Position numbers and translations under genes: made by a program
Assembly (NCBI GenBank): GCA_022885665.1
Contig: JAGQDJ010000045.1
Coordinates: 744,001 to 808,000, forward strand
Source: Triops longicaudatus
Taxonomy: Eukaryota > Arthropoda > Branchiopoda > Notostraca > Triopsidae
DNA: 64,000 nucleotides
Reading direction: 5' to 3'
Notes under the pieces: model-generated
What the model was told of the DNA's origin: nothing
What the model saw: only the letters and a program-made list of their open reading frames with translations
Databases searched by the model: none
Part shown: in pieces, positions 23,408 through 37,600 of the stretch
Layout of the letters: the number at the start of each line of letters is the position of its first letter
How positions within the stretch are numbered: position 1 is the first letter of the stretch

Positions 23408-23611
23408 TAAACTCAACTTCTTGTTGTCAGTTAATGTGTCAAAACATGTACTTGATTTCAGTATCCTAAGAAAGGTTATTGATAGCTGAATCTGGCGACC
23501 CTTTATTTGTTGCTGTGCGTTGCGTAGTTGAGGAGCAGTTGATGGCGTAATGTTTCCTATATAATGTTCAATGGTTAACCCACTTGTTAAGATTTACCCC
23601 GCTTTACGGTA
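23408..23611 (+). repeat. dispersed repeat family, copy B
   Basis: Shares with copies A and C the CTTCTTGTT block, CAGTATCCTAAGAAAG, GCTGAATCTGGCGAC, GCGTAGTTGAGGAGC and TTTCCTATATAATGTTCAA, and ends in a CTTTACGGTAA terminus. Sequence drift indicates an old family. Confidence 0.75.
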
Positions 23612-26600
23612 AGGCTAGTTTAAGTTATGTAGTCAACCCAGTTATTCTAGAAATCAACTTAAAAAGTGTTTGGGGTACGGTGAAAAAGCAATTAGCTTAA
23701 AATTTGCGATTTAGTTTTAAACTTTGTGTATTTTGTATTTTTTTCCATTGTACGTGAATAAAACAAAGAAAATAGAAAAATTTAATTAATTAAAGACGTA
23801 ACGTAGGATTGATGTGGAAGCAGATTTCTAATTTGCTTGCGTCATTTTTTATTTGTGTTTTTTCATTAGTAGATTGCATTGTTTATTTAGGCGTTTATTT
23901 TTTCCGGCGGTTAGTTCATAGGTCAAATATTGTATTTGTGAAGACTCTGTCTATTTCACTACTAAAATTTTTAGCATGAAGCAAAGTTCACTTCTACTAT
24001 GCTGATTGACTTCTACAAGAATTTTTATATTTTGACAATATTTGTATATTCCAAAAATTGAAAGGTCCTAGATGTAAATAAGTCACAAATGGTAGATCGG
24101 AAGTAAACGTTTGACACTTGACTTCACAGGATAACGAGAAAAAATCCCTGGAAGAAATTCAGTCAACCTAGAGATTGTTCCGTGGGGCATCATTTGGACA
24201 AATAAGTGCTATTAATTTGCTTGAAAAGTTTATGGAATTAGAAGTTTTAAAAGTTTTGCACGTTCCTTGTTAGCCTTTTAAAAATACTAGAGCTATTTCT
24301 TCCGCATTTAATAAAAGCAATTAAGAAATCTAAGTGCCCACTTACTGGACAGTAATCTGTAAAGGAAACTCCGCAAATGAGCTTTATTGGAAGGCAAATT
24401 TTATCATTAACTAAGTTACCTCGCATGGCATTAATTTCGTTCCTTTACTGATGGGAATAGTGGTTCTGCTGTGGTGTGAGACTACCAATCTATCAATCAC
24501 AGTCATGTTCACTTATAGCTACAGAAGCTATTATTGGTCACTTTTCCCTTTCCCTCCCTTCCCTGTTTCGTTCCGTTAAAGCTTTTACTGCTATCAGAAA
24601 AGAAAATGGAGCTACAGAACTTTCGATTTGAAGGAGTGGAAGAAGAGAAACCAATTATTTCTGATCATCTCCAGTACTGCACCAGAAACCTGTGCAAGAT
24701 TCCCCAGGTTGAAACAAGGATCCCGCGAAACGACCAAAGAAGCTTTTTTTGTGATTTTCCCCCTTTGCGCTGTAATAAAAAGAGAAAAGGACACGAAGTT
24801 TATGATTCCGAATTATAGGATTTCTCTCCAGAGATCCACATGGTGTCTCAGGGAGCTTTACAGAGATGTGTCTCCTATTTCTAACAGATTAGTTACTTAT
24901 TAGAAAAGAAAATGGGAGGATAAAAATGATGGGTGGAAGGATTTTCCTACTTGCAGTGCAGTTCGCTTGAAGCACAGAAAAAAACATGCAGGGTTATGAA
25001 TACTCTCGTATTTCTTCTTGTCACCCTTCATCGTTTCGAGCACTTGCTATGTTCCTAAAAGTTTTAAGCTTTCAAATGTGAGAATTCCAGAAAGAAGTTG
25101 TGGGCAAAAATTCTGAGGAGTTTTGCAAGTTTTATGGAAATACGTACGTCATATAGACAAAAAACTGTGAATTATGTGAGAAACTTGAGCAGGCTTTTTT
25201 TTTGCTTGGGGATGACTTACGTTGACTATGGAAGCAAAATTGCAAATGAACTTGTATTGCAGCTACGTGTTAAGATAAAAGTGTGTGAGCGTCTAGTAAA
25301 ATGAACCTTGGCCTTGCTGTTTTTTTCTGAGAAGGGTAATATATGACGCGACACTAATGACGTTCTTCTACGAAGTTGTAAGCTTACTCAATTTGTTACT
25401 TTTCATATTGTTCTGCTCCATTTCCACACGTGAGCAAAAGTACACAAATTGCTTGCATGTTCCTAAATTCTGACTGTGTGGACGATATTTGAGCGTTGCA
25501 ATTGCTTAATCGACGGCTAACTCTCCCATTGTGACTTCAAATCCAGTGTAACCCGAACACTCTTTACCACTTCAACTTTTCCTTTAATGTTTTACGTGAA
25601 AACCAGTAGATTATCGCAGTGGTGAAGGTAGGGTAAATAAACCAGAGACAAAAGGAAACATAAACTATAAATGCTAAACTATGCAAGCATCCAAACTAAA
25701 AGTTACACAGGAAAAGAACGATGTGCACTTGAGAAAAAACAATTAAATTGATTCTTACTGACTTCTTTAGATAAGAAAAGGTTTCGTACATTTTATTTTA
25801 TTTATTGAGTACCTAGTGGATTTTTGGAGTAATCATTGCTTTGTATCCTGTGATCTTAGTCGGCTACCAGCTGCGCTATTAGAGGTGCCAGTAGAAAATA
25901 GACGATATGTGAAACCTGCTTGCATGTAGCCTGTAGGTTGTCAGAAACTTTTTTGGACTTAATCTGATCAAAAGCATCGTAATAAAAAGGCTACTAAAAG
26001 CATTAACCGTTTCAAAGCACACCTTTTAACAGTAAAGTATCAATGTTTGTTTTAGTTTAACTGTCCCGCATTTAGCGTCACGCCAACCTTTATGTCGACA
26101 TGTGTTACTGTGCTAACACAGCGTAGAGGCAAGTACGGTAAACAGGAGGCGTTTGGTTAAACTGCTTGGATAGCTGCATTGTGCCAATGAGCCTGCTCAG
26201 GACATTGGGATTATTACCTTACATATAAAGTAGGGTGTAATACAGTGAGCACAGTGCATACTTGTCCCTGAGGGTGGTGCACTTCTGGGTGCATTGGACG
26301 TGAAGGGACAACTTCATATGCCATATGTTAGGACACTTACGAGTGTGGATATTACAAAACTCTGATCGACGCGGGTCCTTTATTGTCCTCTCGTGTTTGA
26401 AGTCGCCACGATTGGGAGCAATTAAAGGCCAGTTTCTATTGAATGTTAGGAACTGGAGCGAATATATGTATAAGTCCTATTTCTATTATGCATTTGTGCA
26501 GAGATGATTGACTCTACAATTTTCATGCAAATTGCAGCGTATTTAACGTATGAAAATATGGCATCTATAATTTTTTAGTTCCGACGAAACTGCTGTGCAG

Positions 26601-28544
26601 GAAAACGGAAACATTCCAAGGTGATCATTTTGTGACAAGTAGTGTGAAGGTCTCATGATTGCAATTCTGGCTTGCTTTCGTGCGGAGAAACTTTTACAAG
26701 CTCCTGCAATCTTGTGTACTAATTGTGAGCCATTGAAATGTCATGTAGTCGCAACTTATGCTTCTGTAGCGCCGAACATTTTTACCGTTTAAGCGTATTT
26801 GGCTTTGTTTAACGCTTAAGTTAATTGTTACTGAAAATTTTGAGCAAAACAATAAGATCGTAATATCCGGTTTGGTACTTCAAGCGAAGGAATGAAGAAA
26901 GTCCTTTAGATCAAGATTTCCGAAAGTTTTACAGTCATTCAAAACGCGGGGTTTTTTAGCCCGCTAGTGTACTGTACTTCTATCCAGGGTTATTGACGGA
27001 TGCTTTGACCGTAAAATGCTTTAATCCTCCTCATCGCGGATTTTTTTACTATTATTTTTGCAAAGGGAAGTACTGGTATAATACAATACTACATTTCTTG
27101 CCAGTAATTTTGGTAGTCTGTAGTCTTTCGTCGTTCTTTGTTAAAACGAAAGTGGGGTACAATCGCAAGCTTTTAGGTGAGCAAGGTTACATGGACTGAA
27201 ATGGATTGTCCGTCAGTTAACTAGTGAAAATTGTGTGGTCCCTTTCAAGGTAAATTCTTCCTATTAGGTACTATATTTGCCTTTGTTTCATAGCTACATT
27301 TCGTACGGCAGCAGAAGCATTCTGACACTTTTATGGCTTTTAAATGAACTAATAATCATCCTATCCAACCTTTTTATAACCTTTGTTTTCGCTAACCAGC
27401 CATAGTTTGGGCATGACTGTCACCTGCGATTGACTTAAAGTTGCACTTCTTAGCAAAATATAATGCGCAAGACTCAAAGGCAATTGAATAATTTGTCTAC
27501 CAATTTGATTATTAACTAAATTAACAAACACGTGAGTAGAAAACATTTACGTGCAACATAATACTCGCTGTCCCTGTTTGTTTGTTTTCAGTAAATTTCT
27601 TTCCATTTATTCAGCCTAGGGTCTGATCCCATAAAGGCTGGATAAGAGGGCTTTTACTGGTCTAGAGCGCTCAGGAATGAATCTTGCAGGCGAGTAGTTA
27701 TGGGGGACTGTCATTATTGAGCCTCTTTTTTTTCTCTCACTTGTCCATGCTGTCTTTTGCTACATGTTATGCGAGACAAGACTGACGGCATAATGCTCGG
27801 AAAGGTCACTAAGAATTTAGCGAAGCCGAAGTCATACTCTCCCCCTCGTGTGCGATGTGAGAAAAACGAGACACGTGAAGGATTTTTGTTAATGAAAAAA
27901 ATTGCGGAGGAAATGTTTTCCGTATAGAAAAATGTTACGGCTTCGAGACGTCCGTTCCGTCTGCTTCTGGAAGGAAGGCTTGTATTGAATGAAATTCCTT
28001 TTGTCCGAAGGTCTGAAGCTTGTATTTCTGAAGATTTACAATGTAGGGAGATATAACACAGTTAGAATTTTCCATCTCAAGGGTGAACAAGTTTGTCAGT
28101 AAATACATCGTTTAAATAACCAGGAAGCTAAAGGAGCAAAATGTTCCTTAAGTAAGTGAGGAATTATACATTTCATACGTGTAATAATAGAGATATCTGC
28201 AGCTCGGCTTAGGCGATTTATATACTGAGTGCCATTGAGTACTAATACTAACTGAAAAATGGCTGCTCTCGTTCCAGTTGCTTGATAGATGTATTACCAT
28301 TGTCACTTTCAGGTCTCTTAACAGCTTCTGCCCCCTCAACTCCACAGCAAAGGATAACAAGATGGGCTTATAACGGAAAATTGTGTACAGAATAAGGAGA
28401 GGAAAAACGCACTGGGACGAAATGATTGTTGGTTAAGAAGAAAAGGAAAAAAATAAAGGTTTCCACGGGGATACTTATAGGAGATAAAGCGAAGAAAGGA
28501 AGGAAGAAATAGGAGCGCGAAGGGTAGAACGGGTGTTGAAGGGT

Positions 28545-28683
28545 TCACTTTCCCCATCCTTGGAAGAGGCCTGCTCGTTGACACCGACAATTGGCACCCC
28601 ATAAATTGCAGCGACAAGAGGAGTTGAAACAACAATCGTTGGGGCGGTGATCGCACAATCCGCCGCGTCGAATGCAAGATCGT
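28545..28683 (-). CDS. ALP: ALP exon 3 (cysteine-knot peptide, stop)
   Basis: Acceptor TATATTTCCAG|A. It holds the whole mature peptide with its eight cysteines, then the Gly-Lys amidation/trim signal and TGA. A longer hydrophobic open frame overlaps it in another phase but has no family features. The poly(A) site was not located. Confidence 0.93.
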
Positions 28684-31600
28684 CTGGAAATATAAATCAG
28701 AGAGGAACGTCTAAAAAGAAAATAAGAAGGAAGTCGTTCCTACAACAATGCTAGTGAAAAACCGGTGACTAAAAAAACCCGGAATCTTATTACTTTTCAG
28801 TTTCTTATTTTATAGTCGGTGCGAGTGCTAAAAACTATTACTAGCAAACAATTCTTCGATCACAATGCTTTTTAAGACAGTAAAAAAAAATGTCGACTAA
28901 ATAAACCTCGTTTTCCATGATAGCTTGTTCAAAAGTGTTTCCAATTGCAAACGATGAAGCACTGTTAACGTGTGTGTCCATAAAAAGCTTTGCACACTGA
29001 GTTTGACACCGTGAACTTTAACTTTACATTTCAGCTACTGAAGTACAAGTTAACAATACTATTTAAATAAAACCTTGCCTAGGGTATACGTGAAGTGAGA
29101 AGCTTTGTGAACAATTTAGGCTGTACTATTTTTAAGTGTTAATGACAATCTGAAGATTTTGCTTGACGTGCTTTGAGAAATGCCCTACTATGCAAAACGG
29201 GTTAGTGAGTACTGCAAATATCGTAAATATTTACTACTAAATTAGTTACACCAAAAAAGAGATTTCTACTTTTTTCGGACATAGCTGAATTTAAAAATTA
29301 ACTATTATGGTTTTTCAAATTAAGTGAAATGCAGAAAAAGCATTACAATATGATTTGAAAAGTTATACTTGTTGGTCATCAGACCAGAGGCAATACTAAT
29401 CCAAATCTTAATGGAATCTACTTTATCAATAGGCACAAGTCTACGATTGATTTTGATTAAAAAAGCAATCTCCTGAAATTAGGCCAAAAAAAAAGCTGCT
29501 TGTAGAGAATAGAGGAGTAGGTAAAATGTCTCTCTGACTAGAAGTGCTGATTGCTTTTCGATCACTGGTCCATTTATGCCGATCCGGTCCTATTTGCTCT
29601 TTCGAAAATTCAAATAAATCCCGATCAGGATCGAAAACACTTTAGATCCTTTCCGATAAAATATCTGATCATTTCAATACAATCGCAAAAAATTAACTAC
29701 CAAAAAAAACGATATAAATAATGATATTGAAATAAAACTATGCATAAACAACTGCTAAATCGACTTTAAATGAAAATTATTTTCTATTTAAAAATGAATC
29801 AATTTTCGATTGTAACAGCCAATAAGAAAATCACAAAAATGCTGATCCGAGCGGGATTTTTTGCAGGAAATTATATCTGATCCGATCATTTCGAGGTAAG
29901 GTCTATCCGAACAAATGATCGGACTGAATCTTTTTACGAAAGATCCGGAACACTGCTGATCCTGACAACTATTGTATATTGTGTTGTGCCAGTTTTTTAT
30001 GGACAATATTAAAATCTCTCCGATAAATTCGCGTGGCACTGTAAAATTATTAAATAAAACGAGGTTTTTCATCGTATTTAGATTCAAAATTGAGGAAAAG
30101 TGAAAGGTGCTAGCAATGCATTCTACACAGACATGCGACAGACAAAATGTTGCACCGTGCAGATTTATTATTACAGCTGAAAACGTTAAAGGAACAGGGA
30201 AATTTTTTGTGGTACAAAGGTCGAATTAGCTGTGGTTAGCACAGCAAGCACGGAGGCTGTCTGCATTGTTTATTGCCGCTCATAAAAGTTCTACCCTTTC
30301 ATGAATCTGGAACAATTCATCCATGGAATTAGAACTTGAAATTACCAGCTTTTTCTCTTTTCGGGTACAAGAGGCTTGTGCGATTAGGAAGTTCAGAGCA
30401 CCCGAACGTTAAGAAAGTTGGAGTTCATAGGATAGCTAATTAGGTTAGAGTTAAATAGTTCTTGGCGAACTTTATCTCTTAAATGGATCACTGACTACTA
30501 GGAATATGACTACTGTTTCATGCATGCTTATAATGAAACAGAACTTCATGCAGAACGAACAAAACTAAGTAACTTGACTTGGTATTTTTTCTGCTCTCAA
30601 CTTGATACCGAATCAGAAAATAGATACTGTTCTACAATGCGCAGACCATTATGGCTAACACTTCACCAGAGGCGCCACCGGAGTAACCGCGTCTGTTCTA
30701 ATACGCTTTCGCTGACGAATTTATCTTGAAGTAGAATATTTTTCAAAAGGTCTCCCTAAATTCAAGGATTTTATCTTTGGTTACAGTTCGAAACATTAGA
30801 AGTAGCAATTCCCAAGCAATGCGCATCTGAGACGCTCAAGCAACTACAAACTTGGCGACTAGACAGTAGCGCCTCAAAATTGATTCAAGTAACACGAACT
30901 CTTTTGATAAATCAATTCTAAATCAATGTCTAAGTCAATTCTTTTGATAACTTGGAAGCTTACGCTGAAAATGTTTTAGTTTGTTTATTTTGAAGCAAAA
31001 AGACGTACACAATTCCTACGCAATAGTTAACTTTAAAGCAACGATTGGGAACACGTAGTGACATTTTCAGTGAACGAAATGTGCGCATGCGATGATCTAA
31101 CGCCATGCAGTTGATTTCATTGCGAGACTTTGTTTCGCTGTCTTTAATTGAAACACAGTCTCGGGACAGATTGAGGAAGGGAATATGGATCATAATAGGC
31201 CAAAAAATCGGATATAACGAAAGTTGCGTCTGGGCTAATATTCTTTACCTTAAAGTTGGCTTGATTTCAGGCATTTTTACAGGCTCCACAGGCCTAATCA
31301 AGGAAGGGAGGGAGAAAGGCAATAATTTTAGTCCTGTGTTTGGCAAGTTAATGAAGAAAGAGTGGGTGGGGAAACGGCGAAAAGAAGGCTCTTTTGTAAA
31401 AAGGATAGCTTTTCACACAGAGACACAAACTACATTCATTTTACGTGCCTGAACAAGTTTTGATCTTAAGATTTTATTTCTTAGTGTTCCAGTAATGACG
31501 GATGACGATGATGGTTGTGAAAGACAGAAAGTAAAGGTAAGTACTCACTTGGCTACTGTTTCCAATAACGGGTCTAAGCTTTCGACGTAACCTTCAACAT

Positions 31601-34600
31601 CCGCTGGCTCGTCATCTGTCAAGGACAAAGGAGATTGTCACTTAATCAAGTACGTCTTAACTAACTAGAAATAGACTAACGTTCGCAAGCGTGAAAAGCC
31701 CTTGAGCAGGTTGTGCCACAGGGTACAAACAAGTAAGGAAATGCTAACGAAGCCAATTTCCAATCTCATTACACTTTCACCCTCCCACGAACAAAATTGT
31801 CCCATTATATGGTTGTCAGTCATTTCCTCGGCTTCGTATCGATTTCCCCTCTCGCGTTGGCAATCAAACACTTATCAAAGGTTTCCTGATAATTAAGCAA
31901 ACAAGCTATGTAACCTTGGCTAAGTACCGACTTATCTCGCAGAACTCGCTCGTACTACGTTTAATGGCGTAAACTTTTGGGTTATTCAGTCCAGAACGAA
32001 TGATTGGAAAATCTCCCTGCAAGAGCACTTCTGGCAATTACCGCTTAGAATACCTTAAGCGTTAGTTTGAGCCCACGCTAGGCTGAAATAAAGGAAGACA
32101 AATATTTATTTCGACAAATTTAAAAAGAAAATAATACATTCGTAAAACAAAATAGTGCAAACATGCTCATACATTAAAAGAAGCAATATCAAGTTCAGAA
32201 GAGCACAAACAAAATTCGAACATGAAAAGGAAAGACATAACATTTTATCCCAACTAAAGAAAATGTGCCCAATAGTGCATTTTTGCAGGGCAACGAGTAC
32301 GGCTCAAGCCTGGTCCCCAGAAATATAAAAGGGGATTTTTGCTGCACCAAAATCATGTCGGCAATTTTGCAGCTATTAGCGCATTATTGGCGCGAAACGT
32401 AACAAAAAGTCTGAGACGTCTTGCTCTTCTGAACTTTATATCGTTTCTCTTCGCATTTGAGTATGTTTGTCTGTTCAATTTATGAATGTATTATTCCAAT
32501 TTTTAAAATTGTAGAAACAATTTTTTGGCTTTCCTTACATCGCGAGTTGTTTATTAGTTCCATTTAAGCTACCTTTGCGTAGAATGAGAACATTAACGCA
32601 CAGCCTTTCAGCACAACGTATTGTGTTACTGCTAACCGCGGGGAAAATATACGATATTTATTTTACATGCAGTAGTCAGTTAAACTGCCAATATGTATTT
32701 TGAACAAAATTTTCACAAAGTTTTTTACAAATCGTGTCAGGTAGCTTCAAAATAAGGCAGGAGTTCTAGTTGCTGAATGCACAGTGTCAACTAAAATTGA
32801 AATGTAAGAAATCTACTCAGTAAAACCTCTTTATAATGAACATTCACGGGGACAGAAAATGTGTCCGTTGTAGTATCCGTTGTGTTTGAACATTGGCCTG
32901 TACTGTTTTATAAAATAATACAAAACACGTATTGTGGCTCCGAAGATTGATTGTCCAACGCAATTAAACAGTGCGCATATTTGATGTCCCTATTTTTTTC
33001 TGAGAGCGTTTCTACTACCAGTTATTAGTAGTATAACAGCCCCACCCTGGTTCCCGCGGTTTTTGGTGCAATGTTCCAACATTAAGGGTACGGTGTGCCA
33101 AAGGCTCTTATGGGCCTATAACACAGGAAACTGTTCAGGTCATAACGCAAAGTTCGTTATATGTTTCAGAATATCTTTCCAGCAGTAATGGTATAAAGGG
33201 TTAAGTCTACTGACTCTCGAAGAAATTTTCTTAGATTATTGCGTAAGAAATGTGCAAATAAGGAACACATTTTTTACCTTTAGAAGGAAAAAGTAATTTC
33301 AAAAATCGGGCCAAGAAGTCAATACATTATTTTTTAATAAAATTTCAAAGAAAACAGGGTTTAAATCCGACAGTTAGTTTTTGAGTTATGGCCTGTATAG
33401 TGTTTGCCAATTTCCGTTCTCGTGGCGTAAAAACGCTAGATGGCGCGGGAAAGCAATGGGAAAATGCATTGTGCTTGCTCTGGCATCTATTGGGCTGCGC
33501 CATCCTCAACTTAGGTATCCCGTAGACTTAATAGGGGGATTTTTTTTTACAAGTTTTTACAGTTTTTTTACTGCGGAACTTTCTGCAAAATTTAATTTAT
33601 ATTTTGTATTTTTATTTGTTAGTTATTAGGGTTTTAAAACGAACTATGTCACCGCAGCGACATATTATCGTCTAGGCTTTCTTTTCAAATTTGTTATTTG
33701 TTTCAGAGTTTCACTAAATTGTTTTCTGTATACAATATCTGCAATCTGCAGTTTTATTTGTTTTAGGTTATTGCACAAAATACAATACTAATGTACTGTA
33801 TTTTATTATCTGCAATCTTCTTTGCAGTTATCTTATTATTTTGTATTGTACAGTACTTTTACCATGTGTTGGATCATCTGTACCGTATTTTGTTTCGTTC
33901 TTTCGATGCATAAAGCCCGCAAGATAACTACCATCAAAGACACATCTTAGGATGACTCCTGGATGTCGGACGGATCTTACTGACACATTTTTCATCCGGA
34001 TGTCTTTTAATGGCTAGAGAGCACAGAGGTGCAGAGACTTATGGCCCACCCTGTGCTGTTAGCTACATGTAGACTATTAGGTTATTTTCACCGCGACCAA
34101 GGTGACACTCAAATTGCTTCTCGCTTTTTTTTTTCTTCTAATACCTGTTGAGTTTACGTGGCAGGAGTCAAAATCTTAACAATTATTTCGCTAACAGGGA
34201 AGGTATGGGACAGTTTGAGCGCAGTATAATCCATACTATAGTCACGACTATTGAACAATAACTTCTTGACACTGCAACAAAAATGGAAGATTAATAAATA
34301 AAACAAAATACATGTGAAACTATATTGTCAACAAAGTAATAAATAAACGAGAAAAATAGAATGTGGCTTTCATTAGAAGAAAAGAGTTCTAGTATTTTTG
34401 TTGCCATGTTCAACATAAGGTTCCAGAAGTGTGTAAAAATAGTCGAAAGGTAAAATATAAACTATAGACCGTGGAAAAAGAATTAATTGAAAGCTTAGCA
34501 ACAATGTCTTTACGTGATTTTAAACGAGACAAGGAAAGGAAAATGTTAGTATTTGAACCACATCGGTTTAGACAGCAAGAAATGTACTGTGCTGCTAGCA

Positions 34601-37600
34601 ACGCTGTGCACTGCAGCCTGTTTGGCGATTGCTATAGCAGACTGATGTGAAAATGTTTACTTTCTGTCCGATTTTGACAGAAAACTTGGTAGGTAAATAT
34701 AACGGTTAATAAAATTAGTATTGTGCTAAATGATTTTATTATTCATTCGAGTTATAGTTATTCAATTTGGCACAGAACTTTTAAATCTACCGTGTAATTT
34801 GTGCTGCTTCTAACGAAAAATTATAGAAATCGTCCTTGTACAAGCTTAAACAGTCTTACCGTCATAACGAATGTACAGCAAAAAGAGTGCATTTGTATTG
34901 TACTGTGAAAAAAAAAATAGTTTTTGATGTAGCTTAGCCTTCTTGTTTATTTCCTTGAAACACACTGTGTCTTGTTTTATTAGCCAGGAGACTTCATCCA
35001 AACAATTTAACTTCGGACCACTGTTCGTCTGTGAATAAAATGAGCAATAGAAAGACGAAAAGTATTTAAAATGTCCCGTCCTCTAATGGTGTTTATTCTA
35101 TTGCTTCAACCTTTTAACCTGGATTAGTTATAAGTGTCTGTATGACTATTTGGGAGACAATGAGTTTATCATACACAAAATATACATAACCAATATAACA
35201 TTCTTCATAACAAAACCAAAACTCCATATTCAATTCGTGTGCTACATATTGTAATAATGCAGCATCCTAGTTTTCTTCCCTGTTCTTTTTGTGCCGAACC
35301 GTTACATTTCTCATTGTCTGAATAGAAACCGAACGCTGTTTGGGGCCTTTCACATATAAACAGTCTTATAGCGTCACTCCAGTTGCCTTGGTCACCTTAC
35401 CAGCAAGTGCAAATGATCTTAGAAATGTGAGAAGGTGTGTTACCGTGATTTCTAAGGAAGGTGAGTGGGCGTAAAAGGCAATAGTCATCAGTAGCATCCT
35501 TTCACTTTTGTTTCATGTTTCGAGATAAGCACTCTGCGTGTACTAGGAACAGAAGTTTCTATTCTCGGACGTTGATGCTGGGTGGAATTGAGCTTCAAAA
35601 CCGTCGACTGGAAGCAGGGCCGTATCTAGGATTTCGGTACGGGGATGAGGTGCTTAGTATGCAATTACTTTTTTATATCTTTATAACTGGAGTCTCTCTT
35701 ATATTACCTTTAGTAAAGTAACAGTTTCACGGGAGTAATAACCCCCAGCTACCCTGGATACGTCCTTCGTTCGAATTTGTTTACCAGAATCGAAAGTATA
35801 AAACTCCTGACTCGACCTGGCTTTTCGTCAATACATTTTATGTGTGACGCAATGAAGAAACGAACAATTTACAGGACGTGAGCAAAAGTTTCACTCATAG
35901 TCTCGATTAGCTTCGTAAATACCTTTTCTTCATATGCGGATCGACTGTGTGACACTTTTCCTAAGTGAGTTATAAATTCTGTACACTTTCAAATAAACCC
36001 CGACCACATTTTTCGGGTTTCTTAAGCCACGTTACTGCTCCCATATTAATACGTGTTACTGAGCAAAGAAGAGCGTTCTTTGCCTGTTCTACTCTTGCTC
36101 GATAATACGTTCTACGATACCTAAATAACTGAATAAGCCTAACTCGGTACCGTCAAACGGAGTTGTTCTGAACGAAAAACGGACATTTTTTCGTTTTTCT
36201 TGTAGGCTACATTTCAGCTATTGAATAAAAAAAAGAAACAATTTCTATTTTTATGTGTGTTCTGTAGATTTTTCTATAGAACAAGAGGAACTTTTGACTT
36301 CACTGTATAATTTCGGGAGTATTGCATTTTCAAAATTGGTGTTCAAATTTAGCCCGCAATGAGTACAATTTTAAATGAGAACAAGTAATTGCATGAAAAA
36401 AAAATTCAGAAATTACATTTTGGCCCAAAAATGCACTTTGTGCTATTAACGTACATCAGCTGAAGACGACGACAGTTTTGTTTGAAGAAAATAAAATCAG
36501 TTAATTAAAAAAAAACATGAGTAAAAAGAGATCGACAGAAAAAGAGGGATTTACTGCTTAAACTTACATTTCTCTTCACACACGCATTTGGTTGCACATC
36601 ATACAGTTTCAAATACACTTAAGCCTTGTCTGTCCATAATACTTTCAACTATAAAGGGGGATTTTGTTTTTGAGTTGAGTTTTCGTGTGTGTTTTTCTTC
36701 GCAAGTCGCGTCCTCCATGACCCACCCTCGCTAACCTAGCTGGCTAGCTAGCGCTCGCTGGCCTTCGAAAAGCCGTAAGCCATAACATAGCAAAAGGGTA
36801 AAAGTTCACTGGGTAACTTTCAATAGAGTTTGTTGACTTTTAAAAGATTTGTCGAGTTTTCCTGTAGGCAAAAGGTTGCAAGTGCGTTTTAAGTTACGTG
36901 ACAGAAACGTTGGTCAATGTTCTATCATTTCGGGAAAAATATAGACTCGAACTGTTGTCTTTCGTTGGTGAAAATCGAAGAAATTAAAACTGGGCACAAT
37001 AAAGCCTCTTGCTTTCAACTTCTTGTTACCGGGAAGTGTGTACAAAATACAGACTTGGTTGGTTTCAGTATCTTAAGAAAGCCTATTTATCGCTGAATCT
37101 GTCGACACCTTCCTTGTTACGTTACGTAGTTGAGGAGCTAGTAGATGGCCTACGGTTTCCAATAATGTGTTCAATGCAACCCAACGTATTCAGAATTTGT
37201 TTGATGGTAACTTGAGTCAAGATGGCAGTGGAAACGCATCCTCAGTATTCCAAAGGGATGAAATAGTATTTAATGTCGTAACCCATGTCGTAATGAAATA
37301 ACCTATTTCTCCTTGTTTAGTCCCGTTTAACCTGACTAAATTTAACTCAACTTCTCGCAAACACCTCATTGCCAGGCATATGCCTACGATGGTATAAAGA
37401 AACAAAAAGTTAAAAGCTACTTGTATGCTGAAGTGAAGCTTTATGGTGGCGCGTACTCGGTATACTTTCTCGTCACATTTACATTACGTTCGTTACTTCG
37501 TATATGACTGACACTTTTGGACTTTTGGACGTACTCTTAATTACAAATTAAGAAGAGCGAGTGAGGGAAAAGGAAGCTGTATACGAGGTGTTCCCAGGAG

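Larger units (their letters stand above)
18552..28544. other. intergenic region, no supported gene
   Basis: About 10 kb with only short, low-quality open frames. It holds a (TA)14 microsatellite at 21003-21030, degenerate TAACCT-type sequence at 22380-22505 and repeat copy B at 23408-23611. Confidence 0.55.

Noticed and set aside
24420..24468. possible 49-base minus-strand exon between CCACAG and GCGAG|GTAACT
   Set aside because: The signals are plausible but there is no neighbouring exon in phase and the peptide is too short to recognise.
28336..28677. 113-codon hydrophobic frame overlapping the last ALP exon
   Set aside because: It overlaps the cysteine-knot exon in another phase. The ALP frame has the family pattern and correct splice phase, so this one is a shadow.
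29560..29960. GATC/ATCGG-rich stretch in ALP intron 2, considered as a transposon
   Set aside because: Words recur but I could not find paired inverted ends or a second copy in the window, so it is not annotated as an element.
31105..31452. 115-codon open frame on the plus strand
   Set aside because: Its composition follows the local purine bias, it has no motif, and it sits inside the intron of a supported minus-strand gene.
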